Of a DNA stretch of 64,000 bases, positions 24,356-32,904 are shown piece by piece; the first letter of the stretch is position 1, and the number at the start of each line of letters is the position of its first letter. A program made the translations under genes and the position numbers. This DNA is from Plantactinospora sp. KBS50 (GTDB taxonomy: Bacteria; Actinomycetota; Actinomycetes; Mycobacteriales; Micromonosporaceae): assembly GCF_002285795.1 (NCBI RefSeq), contig NZ_CP022961.1, forward strand, positions 1,860,001 to 1,924,000. Direction: 5' to 3'. The notes under the pieces are model-generated. The model made no database searches and was not told where the DNA came from. It saw only the letters and a list, made by a program, of their open reading frames with translations.

Positions 24356-25921
24356 TCAGGACAACGTCAGTGCGGTGTCGTCGATGACGAACGAGGTCTG
24401 CAGGGACGCATCCTCGACGCCGGTGAACTTCAGGGCGACGGTCGACCCGGCGAAGGACGTCAGGTCGATGGTGCGGAGCTGGTAGCCGCTGGCGGCGTTC
24501 AGGTTCGAGTACGTGGCCACCGTCGTCGAACCCGCCTGGACGGTCAGCGTGTCGTACGCCCTGGTCGAGGTGGTCTCCGAGGTGTCGATGTGCAGCCAGT
24601 AGGTCAGGGTGGCGTGGCAGCCGGCGGGGATGGCCACCGACTGCGACAGCGTGTCGGTGTGTGAACGGCCGTACCCGTCAAGCCATGCCTTGTAGGAGCC
24701 GCCGTGCGCCGGCTGGCCGGAGGAGGTGGTGATGACGCCGGAGGTCGCGGTCCACGACGCCGAGCCGGACTCGAAGCCGGGGTTGCCGAGCTTCTGGCCC
24801 GAGCAGTTGCCGCTGGGCGAGCCGACCGACCAGCTGAAGCTGGCCGTACCGGTGGCGCCGGTGGTGTCCCGCACGGTGACCGTGGCGGTGGTGCTCTGGA
24901 CCACCGTCGGCGTACCGCTGATCAGGCCCGTGCTGGCGTTGATCGACAGGCCGGTGGGCAGGCCGGTCGCGCTGTAGGTCAGGGTCTGGCCGCTACCGGA
25001 GGAACTGGCCTGGATCTGCAGGCTGGTCGGCACTCCGGTGGTGGAGCTCTGGCTGCCCGGGTTGGTCACCGTCACCGTGTTGCCGCTGCCCGGGGGTTTG
25101 GTCAGCATGCATCCGGCGATCGACAGGTCGATCGTGTTGGCGGAGTTGAGGCAGGTGTTGAACCAGTAGACCTGCTGCCCGTAGCTCTGGCCCTGGTACG
25201 CGTGCGTGGTGCCGTTCGCGTCGACCTCACACGGGTTGTTCAACGTGCACATCTGGCCGTTGTCGTTCCCGGTGTTGTTGATGCCGACCACGGCGCCGCT
25301 GTTCAGGTCGACGATCGGCGAACCCGAGGTCCCGTGGGTGGTGTTGCATCCGCTGCTGTAGCGGATCGAGTCGTGCCAGGTCCAGGCGTCCTCCCGGAGG
25401 GTTGGCACGAAGCCGTTGATCGAGCAGTTCCAGATCTGCTTCCAGTAGCTCGACGGGATGAACATGTTGCTGCCGTCGACCGGGTGGGTGTTGGCGATGG
25501 TCAGCGCGGTCACCCCGTAGCTGGACCGGATGGACGCGAACGTGGTGTTGAGGCGGTAGAGCGAGACGTCGGTGTTGGTCATCGTCGCGTAGAGCAGCAT
25601 GTCGGCGCGCACGGTGCCCAGGGAACTTCCGGTGGAGCTGAGAAGGGTGCCCGATCGGGTGCTGGACCGGTTCTGCAGCACCACGCCGGCCCCGGGCATT
25701 CCGCCCTCGTAGCAGTGGCCGTTGGTCAGCATCAGGGCGCGGTCGCTGTCCACCGAGGTGGGGTACCGGACCAGGGCGGCCGAGCAGTTGCTCAGGGCGA
25801 TGGTCGCGTTCAGGCTGGCCGCCTGGAGGGTGTCGGCGGCGGCTGGGCGGGCAGGACCGCCGCTGATCGCGGCGGTACTGAGCACGAGTGCGCCAAGGGT
25901 GATGGCGATTCGTCGGAACAT
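24356..25921 (-). CDS. Secreted trypsin-like serine protease with Ig-like and jelly-roll modules
   Basis: 521 residues from the ATG at 25921 with GGAGCC upstream. The signal peptide runs through RPAAA. The S1-type triad is visible: His in [12 protein letters not shown], Asp in [10 protein letters not shown] and Ser in [10 protein letters not shown]. Cys pairs suggest an exported fold. After about residue 270 an Ig-like putative module follows ([14 protein letters not shown] to [21 protein letters not shown], He_PIG-like). The C terminus from [17 protein letters not shown] to [10 protein letters not shown] is a carbohydrate-binding-like jelly roll. Such proteases degrade extracellular protein. 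The gene converges on the GH9 locus, so a secreted polymer-degrading cluster is plausible, although no CebR-like box is seen before it. Confidence 0.87.
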   Translation of the reverse strand: MFRRIAITLGALVLSTAAISGGPARPAAADTLQAASLNATIALSNCSAALVRYPTSVDSDRALMLTNGHCYEGGMPGAGVVLQNRSSTRSGTLLSSTGSSLGTVRADMLLYATMTNTDVSLYRLNTTFASIRSSYGVTALTIANTHPVDGSNMFIPSSYWKQIWNCSINGFVPTLREDAWTWHDSIRYSSGCNTTHGTSGSPIVDLNSGAVVGINNTGNDNGQMCTLNNPCEVDANGTTHAYQGQSYGQQVYWFNTCLNSANTIDLSIAGCMLTKPPGSGNTVTVTNPGSQSSTTGVPTSLQIQASSSGSGQTLTYSATGLPTGLSINASTGLISGTPTVVQSTTATVTVRDTTGATGTASFSWSVGSPSGNCSGQKLGNPGFESGSASWTATSGVITTSSGQPAHGGSYKAWLDGYGRSHTDTLSQSVAIPAGCHATLTYWLHIDTSETTSTRAYDTLTVQAGSTTVATYSNLNAASGYQLRTIDLTSFAGSTVALKFTGVEDASLQTSFVIDDTALTLS

Positions 25922-26038
25922 GGAGGCTCCAGAGGGAGTGGGGGTTGACGCCATGAGCTTATGGCCGATCTTGCTCCCAATGAAGACCGTGAATTTAATG
26001 CGGATCTCCGCCGCCTATGCGGATAAATCCTCCGTCGC

Positions 26039-26455
26039 TCAGCCGGTGCTCTCGCCGTGTTCGACGCAGCGCGCGCTCCAGCCGGTCGGCACGACCTGCA
26101 CTTTCATCCTTCGGCGGCAGTGCGGGCAGAACCGCGGCGGCTCCAACTCGCGGGCGGCCCGGCAGCCCGCGTGCGCCCCGGCGTCCGCCGGTTCCCCACA
26201 CCGGTCGCACCACACCGGGGCACCCGACCCGGTCGCGCCGCCGCCCGACCCGGTCGCGCCGCCGCCCGACCCGGTCGCGCCGCCGCCCGACCCGGTCGCG
26301 CCGCCGCCCGACCCGGTCGCGCCGCCGCCCGACCCGGTCGCGCCGCCGCCCGACCCGGTCGCGCCGCCGTGCGGACCGGCGGGTGCGGCGGGTGCGGCGG
26401 GTCCGGCGTCCGCGCGACCCGGACCGGCCGCACCCGTCGGTGCAACAGTGGACAT
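26039..26455 (-). CDS. bsaP: Biotin synthase auxiliary protein BsaP with a repeat-expanded N terminus
   Basis: 138 residues. The conserved C-terminal half ([17 protein letters not shown], then [20 protein letters not shown] and [11 protein letters not shown]) matches BsaP, the small Cys-rich protein recently shown in mycobacteria to supply the auxiliary iron-sulfur cluster of biotin synthase. Five to six conserved Cys are present. The N-terminal half is seven exact copies of the heptapeptide GGATGSG, encoded by a 21-bp tandem repeat, and is probably an unstructured tail unique to this strain. The gene starts 15 bases after the bioB stop, so it is co-transcribed with its partner enzyme. Confidence 0.85.
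   Translation of the reverse strand: MSTVAPTGAAGPGRADAGPAAPAAPAGPHGGATGSGGGATGSGGGATGSGGGATGSGGGATGSGGGATGSGGGATGSGAPVWCDRCGEPADAGAHAGCRAARELEPPRFCPHCRRRMKVQVVPTGWSARCVEHGESTG
26223..26369. repeat. 21-bp tandem repeat, seven exact copies, inside bsaP
   Basis: The unit CCCGACCCGGTCGCGCCGCC plus G is repeated seven times without a mismatch (147 bp). It stays in frame and encodes GGATGSG units on the minus strand. Identity between copies points to recent slippage expansion and likely length variation between strains. Confidence 0.95.
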
Positions 26456-26470
26456 CGTCGCTCCGTACCC

Positions 26471-27466
26471 TCAGATGGTCGCCGAGAGGGCCTTGACCGG
26501 CATCTTCAGGTCGTCCAGCAGCTCCAGGTCGGCGGTGGCCGGCCGGCCCAGCGTGGTCAGGTAGTTGCCCACGATGACCGCGTTGATCCCGCCGAGCAGC
26601 CCGTCCCGGGTGCCCAGGTCGCCCAGGGTGATCTCACGGCCGCCCGCGTACCGCAGGATGGTCCGCGGCATCGCGAGCCGGAACGCGGCGATGGCCCGCA
26701 GCGCGTCCTTGCCCTCGACCACCGCACGGTCCGCGAACGGCGTGCCCGGCCGCGGGTTGAGGAAGTTGAGCGGCACCTCGTGCGGGTCCAGCTCGGCGAG
26801 CTGGGTCGCGAACTCGGCCCGCTGCCGCACCGACTCGCCCAGCCCCAGGATGCCGCCGCAGCAGACCTCCATGCCCGACTCGCGGACCATCCGCAGCGTC
26901 TCCCAGCGCTCCTCGAAGCTGTGCGTGGTGACCACGTTCGGGAAGTACGAGCGGCAGGTCTCCAGGTTGTGGTTGTACCGGTGCACGCCCATCTCCACCA
27001 GGTCGTCGACCTGCTCCTGGGTGAGCATGCCCAGCGACGCGGCCACCTGGATGTCCACCTCGGCCCGGATCGCCGCCACGCCCTCGCGCATCTGCTTCAT
27101 CAGCCGCGCGTCCGGGCCGCGCACGGCCGCCACGATGCAGAACTCGGTGGCGCCGGTCTTGGCGGTCTGCTTCGCCGCCTCCACCAGCGACGGGATGTCC
27201 AGCCACACCGACCGGACGGGGGAGGAGAACAGCCCGGACTGGGAGCAGAAGTGGCAGTCCTCGGGGCATCCGCCGGTCTTCAGCGACACGATGCCCTCGA
27301 CCTCGACCTCCGGCCCGCACCAGCGCATCCGCACCTCGTGCGCGAGCTGGAGCGCGGCCGGCAGGTGCTCGTCCGGCAGCTGGAGAATGGCGAGCACCCC
27401 GGCCTCGTCGAGGCCGACCCCGTGCTCCAGCACCTGCCCGCGAGCGTGGTCAAGGATTTCTGGCAT
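26471..27466 (-). CDS. bioB: Biotin synthase
   Basis: 331 residues from the ATG at 27466. The radical-SAM motif C-x3-C-x2-C is CPEDCHFC with the preceding [11 protein letters not shown]. Other BioB marks are [59 protein letters not shown] and [11 protein letters not shown]. It inserts sulfur into dethiobiotin to form biotin. The downstream bsaP supports use of the actinobacterial BsaP-dependent cluster pathway. The gene is divergent from bioF with a 102-base intergenic region that must hold both promoters; no clear BirA or BioQ operator was recognised there. Confidence 0.95.
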   Translation of the reverse strand: MPEILDHARGQVLEHGVGLDEAGVLAILQLPDEHLPAALQLAHEVRMRWCGPEVEVEGIVSLKTGGCPEDCHFCSQSGLFSSPVRSVWLDIPSLVEAAKQTAKTGATEFCIVAAVRGPDARLMKQMREGVAAIRAEVDIQVAASLGMLTQEQVDDLVEMGVHRYNHNLETCRSYFPNVVTTHSFEERWETLRMVRESGMEVCCGGILGLGESVRQRAEFATQLAELDPHEVPLNFLNPRPGTPFADRAVVEGKDALRAIAAFRLAMPRTILRYAGGREITLGDLGTRDGLLGGINAVIVGNYLTTLGRPATADLELLDDLKMPVKALSATI

Positions 27467-27568
27467 GGTCCGTACCCTACAAGGCCGCCGCCGGTCGCCG
27501 GTGCCGCCGCGCTCCCCGGTCCGGTCGGGGCCGGATGGTACGTTCCGGACGCGGAACGGAGGTGGCGG

Positions 27569-28834
27569 ATGGCCGACTGGTTGACGGCACTCGATCGGCG
27601 CGCCCAACTGCGCGCCCGGGCCGGGCTCAGCCGGCGACTGCGTCCGCGCGGCGCCACCGACCCCGTTGTCGATCTGGCCGGCAACGACTACCTCGGCCTG
27701 TCCCGCCACCCCGAGGTGCTGGCCGCGGCCGGCCGGGCGCTGCCCGCGTACGGGCTGGGCGCCACCGGTTCCCGCCTGGTGCGCGGCAGCACCGACCTGC
27801 ACGCGAGCCTCGAAACGAGCCTGGCCGACTGGCTCGGCGCCGGACGCGCCCTCGTCTTCTCCTCCGGCTACCTGGCCAACCTGGGCGCCGTCCGCGCGCT
27901 CGTGCGGCCGCGGACCCTGCTGGTCTCCGACGCGCACAACCACGCCTCGCTGATCGACGGCTGCCGGCTGGCCGGGGCGGAGACCGTGGTCACCCCGCAC
28001 AACGACGTCGCCGCGGTCCGCGCGGCGCTGGCCGCGGCACCCGACCGGCCCGCGGTGGTGGTCACCGAGTCGATCTTCTCGGTGGACGGCGACCGGGCGC
28101 CGCTGCGCGAGCTGCACGCCGCGGCCCGCGAACACGGCGCGCTGCTGCTGGTCGACGAGGCGCACGCGCTCGGCGTACGCGGTCCGGGCGGGGCCGGTGA
28201 GCTGGCCGCGGCCGGCCTGTCCGGCGCGCCGGACATCGTGATCACGGCCACCCTGTCCAAGGCGCTGGGCGGCGCGGGCGGCGTGCTGGCCGGCCCGGCC
28301 GAGCTGGCCCGCCACCTGATCGACACCGGACGGACCTTCATCTACGACACCGCGCTGCCGCCGGCGGTGGCCGCCGGGGTGCTGGCCGCCGCCGGCCGGG
28401 CACGCTCGACGGCCGGCGACGGGCTGCGGGCCGAGTCGGCCGACCGGGCGGCGACCGCGGTACGCCGGCTGCGGGCCGCCGGGTTCGAGGTGCCGGCGCC
28501 GGACGCGGCGGTGATCTCGGTGACCGCGCCAGGTCCGGAGGCCGCGGTGGCCTGGGCGGCGGCCTGCCTGGACCGCGGGGTGGCGGTGGGCTGCTTCCGG
28601 CCGCCCTCGACACCGGACTCCCGGTCCCGGCTGCGGTTGACGGTGAACGCCGGGCTTCCCCGGGCCGACTTCGACCGGGCGATCGAGGTCATCGTGAGCT
28701 GCGCGCCCGCCGGCACCGCCGCGCCGGCGCGGGCCGCCGGTCCGGACGACACCGCCGGTCCGGACGACACCGCCGGTCCGGACGACACCGCCGGGTCGGA
28801 TGCCGGCGCGCTGGCACGGGCGGTGGCGCGGTGA
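27569..28834 (+). CDS. bioF: 8-amino-7-oxononanoate synthase
   Basis: 421 residues from the ATG at 27569 with GGAGGTGG upstream. PLP-enzyme features: [86 protein letters not shown] and [14 protein letters not shown] containing the PLP-binding Lys. It condenses pimeloyl-thioester with alanine. An extra C-terminal tail after about residue 385 holds three exact GPDDTA repeats (18-bp units at about 28739-28795), absent from typical BioF of about 385 residues. The stop overlaps the bioD start by four bases. Confidence 0.95.
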   Translation: MADWLTALDRRAQLRARAGLSRRLRPRGATDPVVDLAGNDYLGLSRHPEVLAAAGRALPAYGLGATGSRLVRGSTDLHASLETSLADWLGAGRALVFSSGYLANLGAVRALVRPRTLLVSDAHNHASLIDGCRLAGAETVVTPHNDVAAVRAALAAAPDRPAVVVTESIFSVDGDRAPLRELHAAAREHGALLLVDEAHALGVRGPGGAGELAAAGLSGAPDIVITATLSKALGGAGGVLAGPAELARHLIDTGRTFIYDTALPPAVAAGVLAAAGRARSTAGDGLRAESADRAATAVRRLRAAGFEVPAPDAAVISVTAPGPEAAVAWAAACLDRGVAVGCFRPPSTPDSRSRLRLTVNAGLPRADFDRAIEVIVSCAPAGTAAPARAAGPDDTAGPDDTAGPDDTAGSDAGALARAVAR

Positions 28835-29568
28835 CCGGCGAGGGCGGCGGCTGGCGCGGCCCGGTGCTGGTCACCGGCACCGACACCGGAGTCGGCAAGA
28901 CGATCACCACGGCGGCCATCGCCGCCGCGGCGCAGGCCGCCGGGCTGCGGGTGGCGGTGGTGAAGCCCGGCCAGACCGGTACGGCGACCGGCGAACCGGA
29001 CGACGTGGAGACGGTGACCCGGCTGGCCGCGCCGGCGACCGGACGGACCCTGTCCAGCTACCCGGATCCGCTCGCCCCGCTCGCCGCGGCCCGGGTGGCC
29101 GCCGCGGAGCCGCTGGAGCTGTACGCGGCCGTTGACGCGATCCGGGAGGAGTCCGACAAGCACGACCTGGTGCTGATCGAGGGGGCCGGCGGCCTGCTCG
29201 TGCCGATGGGCCTGCGGCCCTCGGGCGAGCCCTGGACGGTGGGCGACCTGGTCGTCTCCCTCGGCGCGCCGGCGGTGGTGGTGGCGCGGGCCGGGCTCGG
29301 CACGCTGAACCACACCGCGCTCACCCTGGAGGCGCTGGAGCGCCGGGCGGTACCCGCCGGGGTGGTGCTGGGCGCCTGGCCGGCCGCGCCGGAGCTGGTG
29401 CACTGGGCCAACCTGACCGAGTTGGTGCCCACCCTGCTCGGCGTGCTGCCCGAGGGCGCCGGCGGGATGGACCCGGGCGTGTTCCGGCGGTCGGCCTCCG
29501 GCTGGCTCACCCCGGCGCTGTACGGCGTGCTGGACGACTGGCGGGCGTGGGCCGAGGGCGTGCACTGA
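28831..29568 (+). CDS. bioD: Dethiobiotin synthetase
   Basis: 245 residues from a GTG overlapping the bioF TGA (GTGA). P-loop: [17 protein letters not shown]. Other signature segments: [25 protein letters not shown] and [21 protein letters not shown]. It makes the ureido ring of dethiobiotin from DAPA, CO2 and ATP. No bioA is found in the window, so that step must be encoded elsewhere. Confidence 0.94.
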   Translation: MTGEGGGWRGPVLVTGTDTGVGKTITTAAIAAAAQAAGLRVAVVKPGQTGTATGEPDDVETVTRLAAPATGRTLSSYPDPLAPLAAARVAAAEPLELYAAVDAIREESDKHDLVLIEGAGGLLVPMGLRPSGEPWTVGDLVVSLGAPAVVVARAGLGTLNHTALTLEALERRAVPAGVVLGAWPAAPELVHWANLTELVPTLLGVLPEGAGGMDPGVFRRSASGWLTPALYGVLDDWRAWAEGVH

Positions 29569-29579
29569 CCGCGGCGGCG

Positions 29580-29740
29580 CCCGCACCGGACCGGCGCGCG
29601 GCCGGACGCGCCGGACGCCGCTCGCGCGGACGCCGCTCGCGCGGACGCCGGACGCGCCGGACGCCGCCCGCGCGGACGTCGCTCGCGTGGATGGCGCCTC
29701 AGCGGCGGTCGCCCGCGCGGACGTCACTCGCGCGGATGCC
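29580..29740. repeat. Irregular GC-rich direct repeats between bioD and the P450 gene
   Basis: Units related to GACGCCGCTCGCGCG recur about eight times with drift (GCGGACGCCGCTC, GCCGGACGCGCC, GCGGACGTCGCTC, GCGGACGTCACTC). They occupy the whole space between the two convergent genes. No coding sequence or clean hairpin was recognised. Confidence 0.6.
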
Positions 29741-29743
29741 GCC

Positions 29744-30904
29744 TCAACGGCGGATCACGAAGGCGTCGGGCATCCGGAACGAGAGGTTGTCCGGGCAGCG
29801 GGGCGCCCGCACCACGCTGGTGCCGGCCAGCAGCGGCGCCGCCCCGGCGACCACCACCGCGGCCTCCATCCGGGACAACTGCGCGCCCACGCACCGGTGC
29901 GCCCCGGCACCGAACGCCAGGTGCCGGCGCGAGCCGCGCTGACCGGGCCGGAACTCCTCCGGCGCGGCGAACGCCTCGGGATCACGGCCGGCGCGGGCCA
30001 GCCAGAGCACCACGCTGCGGCCGGCCGGCACCGGGGTGCCGTCCAGTTCGGTGTCCCGCGCGGCCACCCGGCGCCAGGTCACGATCGGCGGCACCAGGCG
30101 CAGCCCTTCCTCCACCACGTCGGCCACCGGCACGGTCCCGGCGGCCAACCCGGCGAGCACGGCCGGCTCGCCGTGCAGCCGGTGCAGCAGCAGGGTGAGG
30201 AACTGGGAGGTGGTCTCCTGCCCGGCCACCAGCAGGAAGAACAGCGCACCGACCACCACGTCCACCGGGTGCCCCGCCGCCCGCAGCCGCGCGGCCAGCC
30301 CGGGACCGGTGCCGGCGAACTCGCGCAGCAGCGCCGCGAACCGGCCGACCGTGGCGGCCAGGTCCCGCTGCCGGTCCGGGCTCACCGGCGCCCAGAACAG
30401 CTCCAGCGCGGACCGGGAGAACTCCTTCACCACCGCCACCCCGGCCGCCGGCAGATCCACCAGGCGGGCCAGCACCAGCAGCGGCAGGTCGGTCGCGAGG
30501 TCGGCGTACAGGTCCACCTCCCGGCCGGCGGCCAGCCGGGCGGTCAGGCCGGCGACCCGCTCGGCCACCAGCCCGGCCAGCCACGGCTGCTGCGCGGCGA
30601 CCCGGGCCGGGTGCAGCGCGTCCGCCACCGCGGCCCGGATGTCCGGATGCGACGGCGAGGAGTTGTTGGCGAGCGTCGGCGGCAGCCGGAAACCGTGCCG
30701 GGCCAGGATCCGCAGCGCCGGCACCGGAATCGGGGTGAGCGCGTCGAGCGCGTTGTCCGGCCGGAAGGTGTCGGGGTCGGCGAGCACCCGGCGGACCAGC
30801 GCGTGCCGGGTCACCAGGGCGTGCTCGACGCCCACATGGTCGGTGACGGCGGCGACGCCGGGCCACGACCGATCGGCCGGGGCGTCCCAACTGCGCAACA
30901 GCAC
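29744..30904 (-). CDS. Cytochrome P450
   Basis: 386 residues. I-helix FFLLVAGQETTSQFL (A-G-x-E-T-T), K-helix region VVEEGLRLVPPIV with E-x-x-R-like geometry (E-G-L-R) and heme ligand loop FGAGAHRCVGAQL with the Cys thiolate ligand. It is a soluble class I bacterial P450 that needs ferredoxin partners, none of which is encoded nearby. It lies 10 bases downstream of a methyltransferase gene on the same strand. The substrate is unknown. A BioI-like role in making pimelate for the adjacent biotin genes is conceivable but unsupported, because the genes are on opposite strands and relatives of BioI cannot be recognised by eye. Confidence 0.9.
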   Translation of the reverse strand: MLLRSWDAPADRSWPGVAAVTDHVGVEHALVTRHALVRRVLADPDTFRPDNALDALTPIPVPALRILARHGFRLPPTLANNSSPSHPDIRAAVADALHPARVAAQQPWLAGLVAERVAGLTARLAAGREVDLYADLATDLPLLVLARLVDLPAAGVAVVKEFSRSALELFWAPVSPDRQRDLAATVGRFAALLREFAGTGPGLAARLRAAGHPVDVVVGALFFLLVAGQETTSQFLTLLLHRLHGEPAVLAGLAAGTVPVADVVEEGLRLVPPIVTWRRVAARDTELDGTPVPAGRSVVLWLARAGRDPEAFAAPEEFRPGQRGSRRHLAFGAGAHRCVGAQLSRMEAAVVVAGAAPLLAGTSVVRAPRCPDNLSFRMPDAFVIRR

Positions 30905-30913
30905 CGGCAGACC

Positions 30914-31588
30914 CTAACCAGTGGGTCGCGTCCGCGGCGGACGCAGCCGCCACACCGTGGTGGGCTTCACCCGTACGCTCTCCAACGCCGGCGGCACCGG
31001 CACCTCGTACCCGGCGACCCGGTCGAACCGCTCCCGCGGCAGGAACGCCCGGTCCGGGTCGCCCACCAGCACGGTGGCGCCGTCGTGAGCGGCCCGCAGC
31101 AGGAACCGGATCACCCGTTCCGCCATGGCGGCGCTGTAGAAGACGTCCCCCGCGAGCACCACCTCGGCGTCGCCGGCATCCCCGGCGAGCAGATCGGCCA
31201 GTTCCGCCCCCACCCGTACGCCGTTGGCGGCGGCGTTGAGTTCGATGGCGGTCACGGCGCGCGGGTCCACCTCGACGGCCCGGACCCCGGCCGCGCCGGC
31301 CCGGGCCGCCGCGACCGCGACGAGGCCGGAGCCGGAGGCCAGGTCCAGCACCCGCCGGTCGGCGACCACGGCCGGGTGGTCCAGCACGTACCGGGCGAGC
31401 GCCTGGCCACCGGCCCAGGCGAACGCCCAGAACGGCGGCGGCTGCTCGCTGCGGAACTCACCCTCGGTCAGCTCCCACAGCCCGATCGGCTCGTCGGCCT
31501 GGTGCAGCCTGATCTCCGGGACGAAGGCGACCGGTGCGAGCCGGGCGTTCCGGCGGACGAACGCCGTGGTGGAGTCGGACACGGTCAC
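30914..31588 (-). CDS. Class I SAM-dependent methyltransferase (ETFB-KMT/PrmA-like)
   Basis: 224 residues. The SAM-binding loop is RRVLDLASGSGLVAVAAARAGA, followed by VRAVEVDPRAVTAIELNAAANG and VVLAGDVFYSAAMAERV with an acidic-loop D-V-F-Y. The PPPFWAFAWAGGQALARYVLDH segment is characteristic of the nicotinamide/ETFB-lysine methyltransferase group (METTL20-like), whose bacterial members methylate lysines on electron transfer flavoprotein beta or ribosomal proteins. It is probably co-transcribed with the P450 gene. The substrate cannot be told from sequence. Confidence 0.83.
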   Translation of the reverse strand: MTVSDSTTAFVRRNARLAPVAFVPEIRLHQADEPIGLWELTEGEFRSEQPPPFWAFAWAGGQALARYVLDHPAVVADRRVLDLASGSGLVAVAAARAGAAGVRAVEVDPRAVTAIELNAAANGVRVGAELADLLAGDAGDAEVVLAGDVFYSAAMAERVIRFLLRAAHDGATVLVGDPDRAFLPRERFDRVAGYEVPVPPALESVRVKPTTVWRLRPPRTRPTG

Positions 31589-31631
31589 CGATTGTGCCCT
31601 GCCGCCGGCCGGCCCCGGCGGAGCCGTCCAG

Positions 31632-31687
31632 GGACGTGTTCCAGCGGACGTGTTCCAGCGGACGCGTTCCGGCGGACTTGTGCCGGC
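31632..31687. repeat. 14-bp direct repeats upstream of the methyltransferase gene
   Basis: Four tandem units of GGACGTGTTCCAGC (two exact, then GGACGCGTTCCGGC and GGACTTGTGCCGGC). They resemble in style the repeats at 29580-29740 on the other side of the P450/methyltransferase pair. Their position 45 bases before the start codon could make them regulatory or simple slippage products. Confidence 0.65.
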
Positions 31688-31918
31688 GGACCTTGCCCGG
31701 CCGCGGGCGTCGCCCGTGCCGACGTCACCCTGAGTGGTGGCGTCACCGGTTCACCACGGGTCGTGAAAATGGGTCCGATCATTGCCGCTGGGTGCGGAGA
31801 ACGCCATCTTTCCGCGCCCGGTCGCAGACCCTAGCGTTGCGGGAAACGCGGCGGTGCCGTGCCCGGCGCCCGGCCGGTGCGGCCGCCGCGTCCGGTGTGC
31901 AGGCGTGAGGCGGTGGCA

Positions 31919-32863
31919 ATGGTGTGGCGCAGGCCGGTCCGGCTGATGGCCGTGCTGATCGCGGTCGGCATCGGGCTCGGCATCGGGCTCGGCATCGGGC
32001 TCGGCGTCGCCGGGGCGCCGACCGCGGCGCGGGCCGCGGTCGGGGACAGCGTCCGGATCGAGGCGCCGCGGTTCGCCGCCGGCAGCACCAGCACGGTGGC
32101 CGCGGTGGCCGCCACCACGGCGGCCGGCGACTGCCGCCGGGTGCGCTGGTCGCTGCTGCTGCGGGTGACCGGCATGCGGCTGGACCAGGTCCAGGTGCAG
32201 CGGTTCGAGGACGACGGGGACTTCCCGGTCCAGACCCGCGCCGACGGCAACTCGCTGCGGCTGACCGACCAGCAACCGGACCCCGGGGCGCTCTGCCGGG
32301 GACGTACCGTCACCGCCCGTTACCGGCTGGCCTTCGCGCCGGACATCGCGAACGGGCGGGTCACCCTCCAGGCGGAGGCGTCCGACGGCAGCCAACAACC
32401 CGTCGGCCGGGCCGCGGTGACCCGGGACGTACCGGGATCGGGCCTCGCCGCGCCGGCCCCGTCGGTCCCGTCCGCCACGCCGGCGGCGACCGCGGCGGCC
32501 ACCACCGCGCCGGCCGCGACCGCCAGCACCGGCTCCCCGACACCGACGCCGTCCCAGGAGTACGCGACCGACCTGCCCCTGGACGAGCCCGAGGAGACGG
32601 ACGAGACCCCCGCGGCGGCCGAGGTCGACAGCGGTACCGGCGCGGGCGGTTCCACCCCGAAAGCGGCCGGCTTCAGCGGCGTACAGGCGTCCTTCGTCTT
32701 CGGCGGTCTGCTGCTGGTGCTCGGCCTCGGCCTGTTGCTCGGGTTGCGGCGGCTGATCAGCACGGACCGGGCCGCCGCCGATTCCGGGCTGGCCGGGGCG
32801 GGCGCGACCGGCGGGGTGCCGGCTCGCAACCGGCAGCGGCGCCGCCGCAGCGACGTCTGGTAG
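31919..32863 (+). CDS. Secreted, C-terminally anchored hypothetical protein
   Basis: 314 residues from the ATG at 31919 (MVWRRPVRLMAVLIAVG); an earlier Met at 31859 is possible. The signal peptide contains a GIGL repeat encoded by 12-bp units. The mature domain has two Cys (GDCRRVRW and GALCRGRT) and beta-rich sequence. An Ala/Thr/Pro stalk, an acidic stretch (LPLDEPEETDET), a membrane helix (FVFGGLLLVLGLGLLLGL) and a basic tail RRRRSDVW follow. The layout is that of a wall-spanning surface protein. No family recognised. Confidence 0.7.
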   Translation: MVWRRPVRLMAVLIAVGIGLGIGLGIGLGVAGAPTAARAAVGDSVRIEAPRFAAGSTSTVAAVAATTAAGDCRRVRWSLLLRVTGMRLDQVQVQRFEDDGDFPVQTRADGNSLRLTDQQPDPGALCRGRTVTARYRLAFAPDIANGRVTLQAEASDGSQQPVGRAAVTRDVPGSGLAAPAPSVPSATPAATAAATTAPAATASTGSPTPTPSQEYATDLPLDEPEETDETPAAAEVDSGTGAGGSTPKAAGFSGVQASFVFGGLLLVLGLGLLLGLRRLISTDRAAADSGLAGAGATGGVPARNRQRRRRSDVW

Positions 32864-32904
32864 CGCCGCCGCCGCGCGGCCCTTCTCGCTGCGACCCGGC
32901 GGGG

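Noticed and set aside
26223-26369. Possible CRISPR array
   Set aside because: The units are contiguous 21-mers without spacers and stay in frame inside bsaP.
29744-31588. P450 plus methyltransferase as a natural-product cluster
   Set aside because: No synthase, carrier protein or transporter is present; two tailoring-like genes are not enough.
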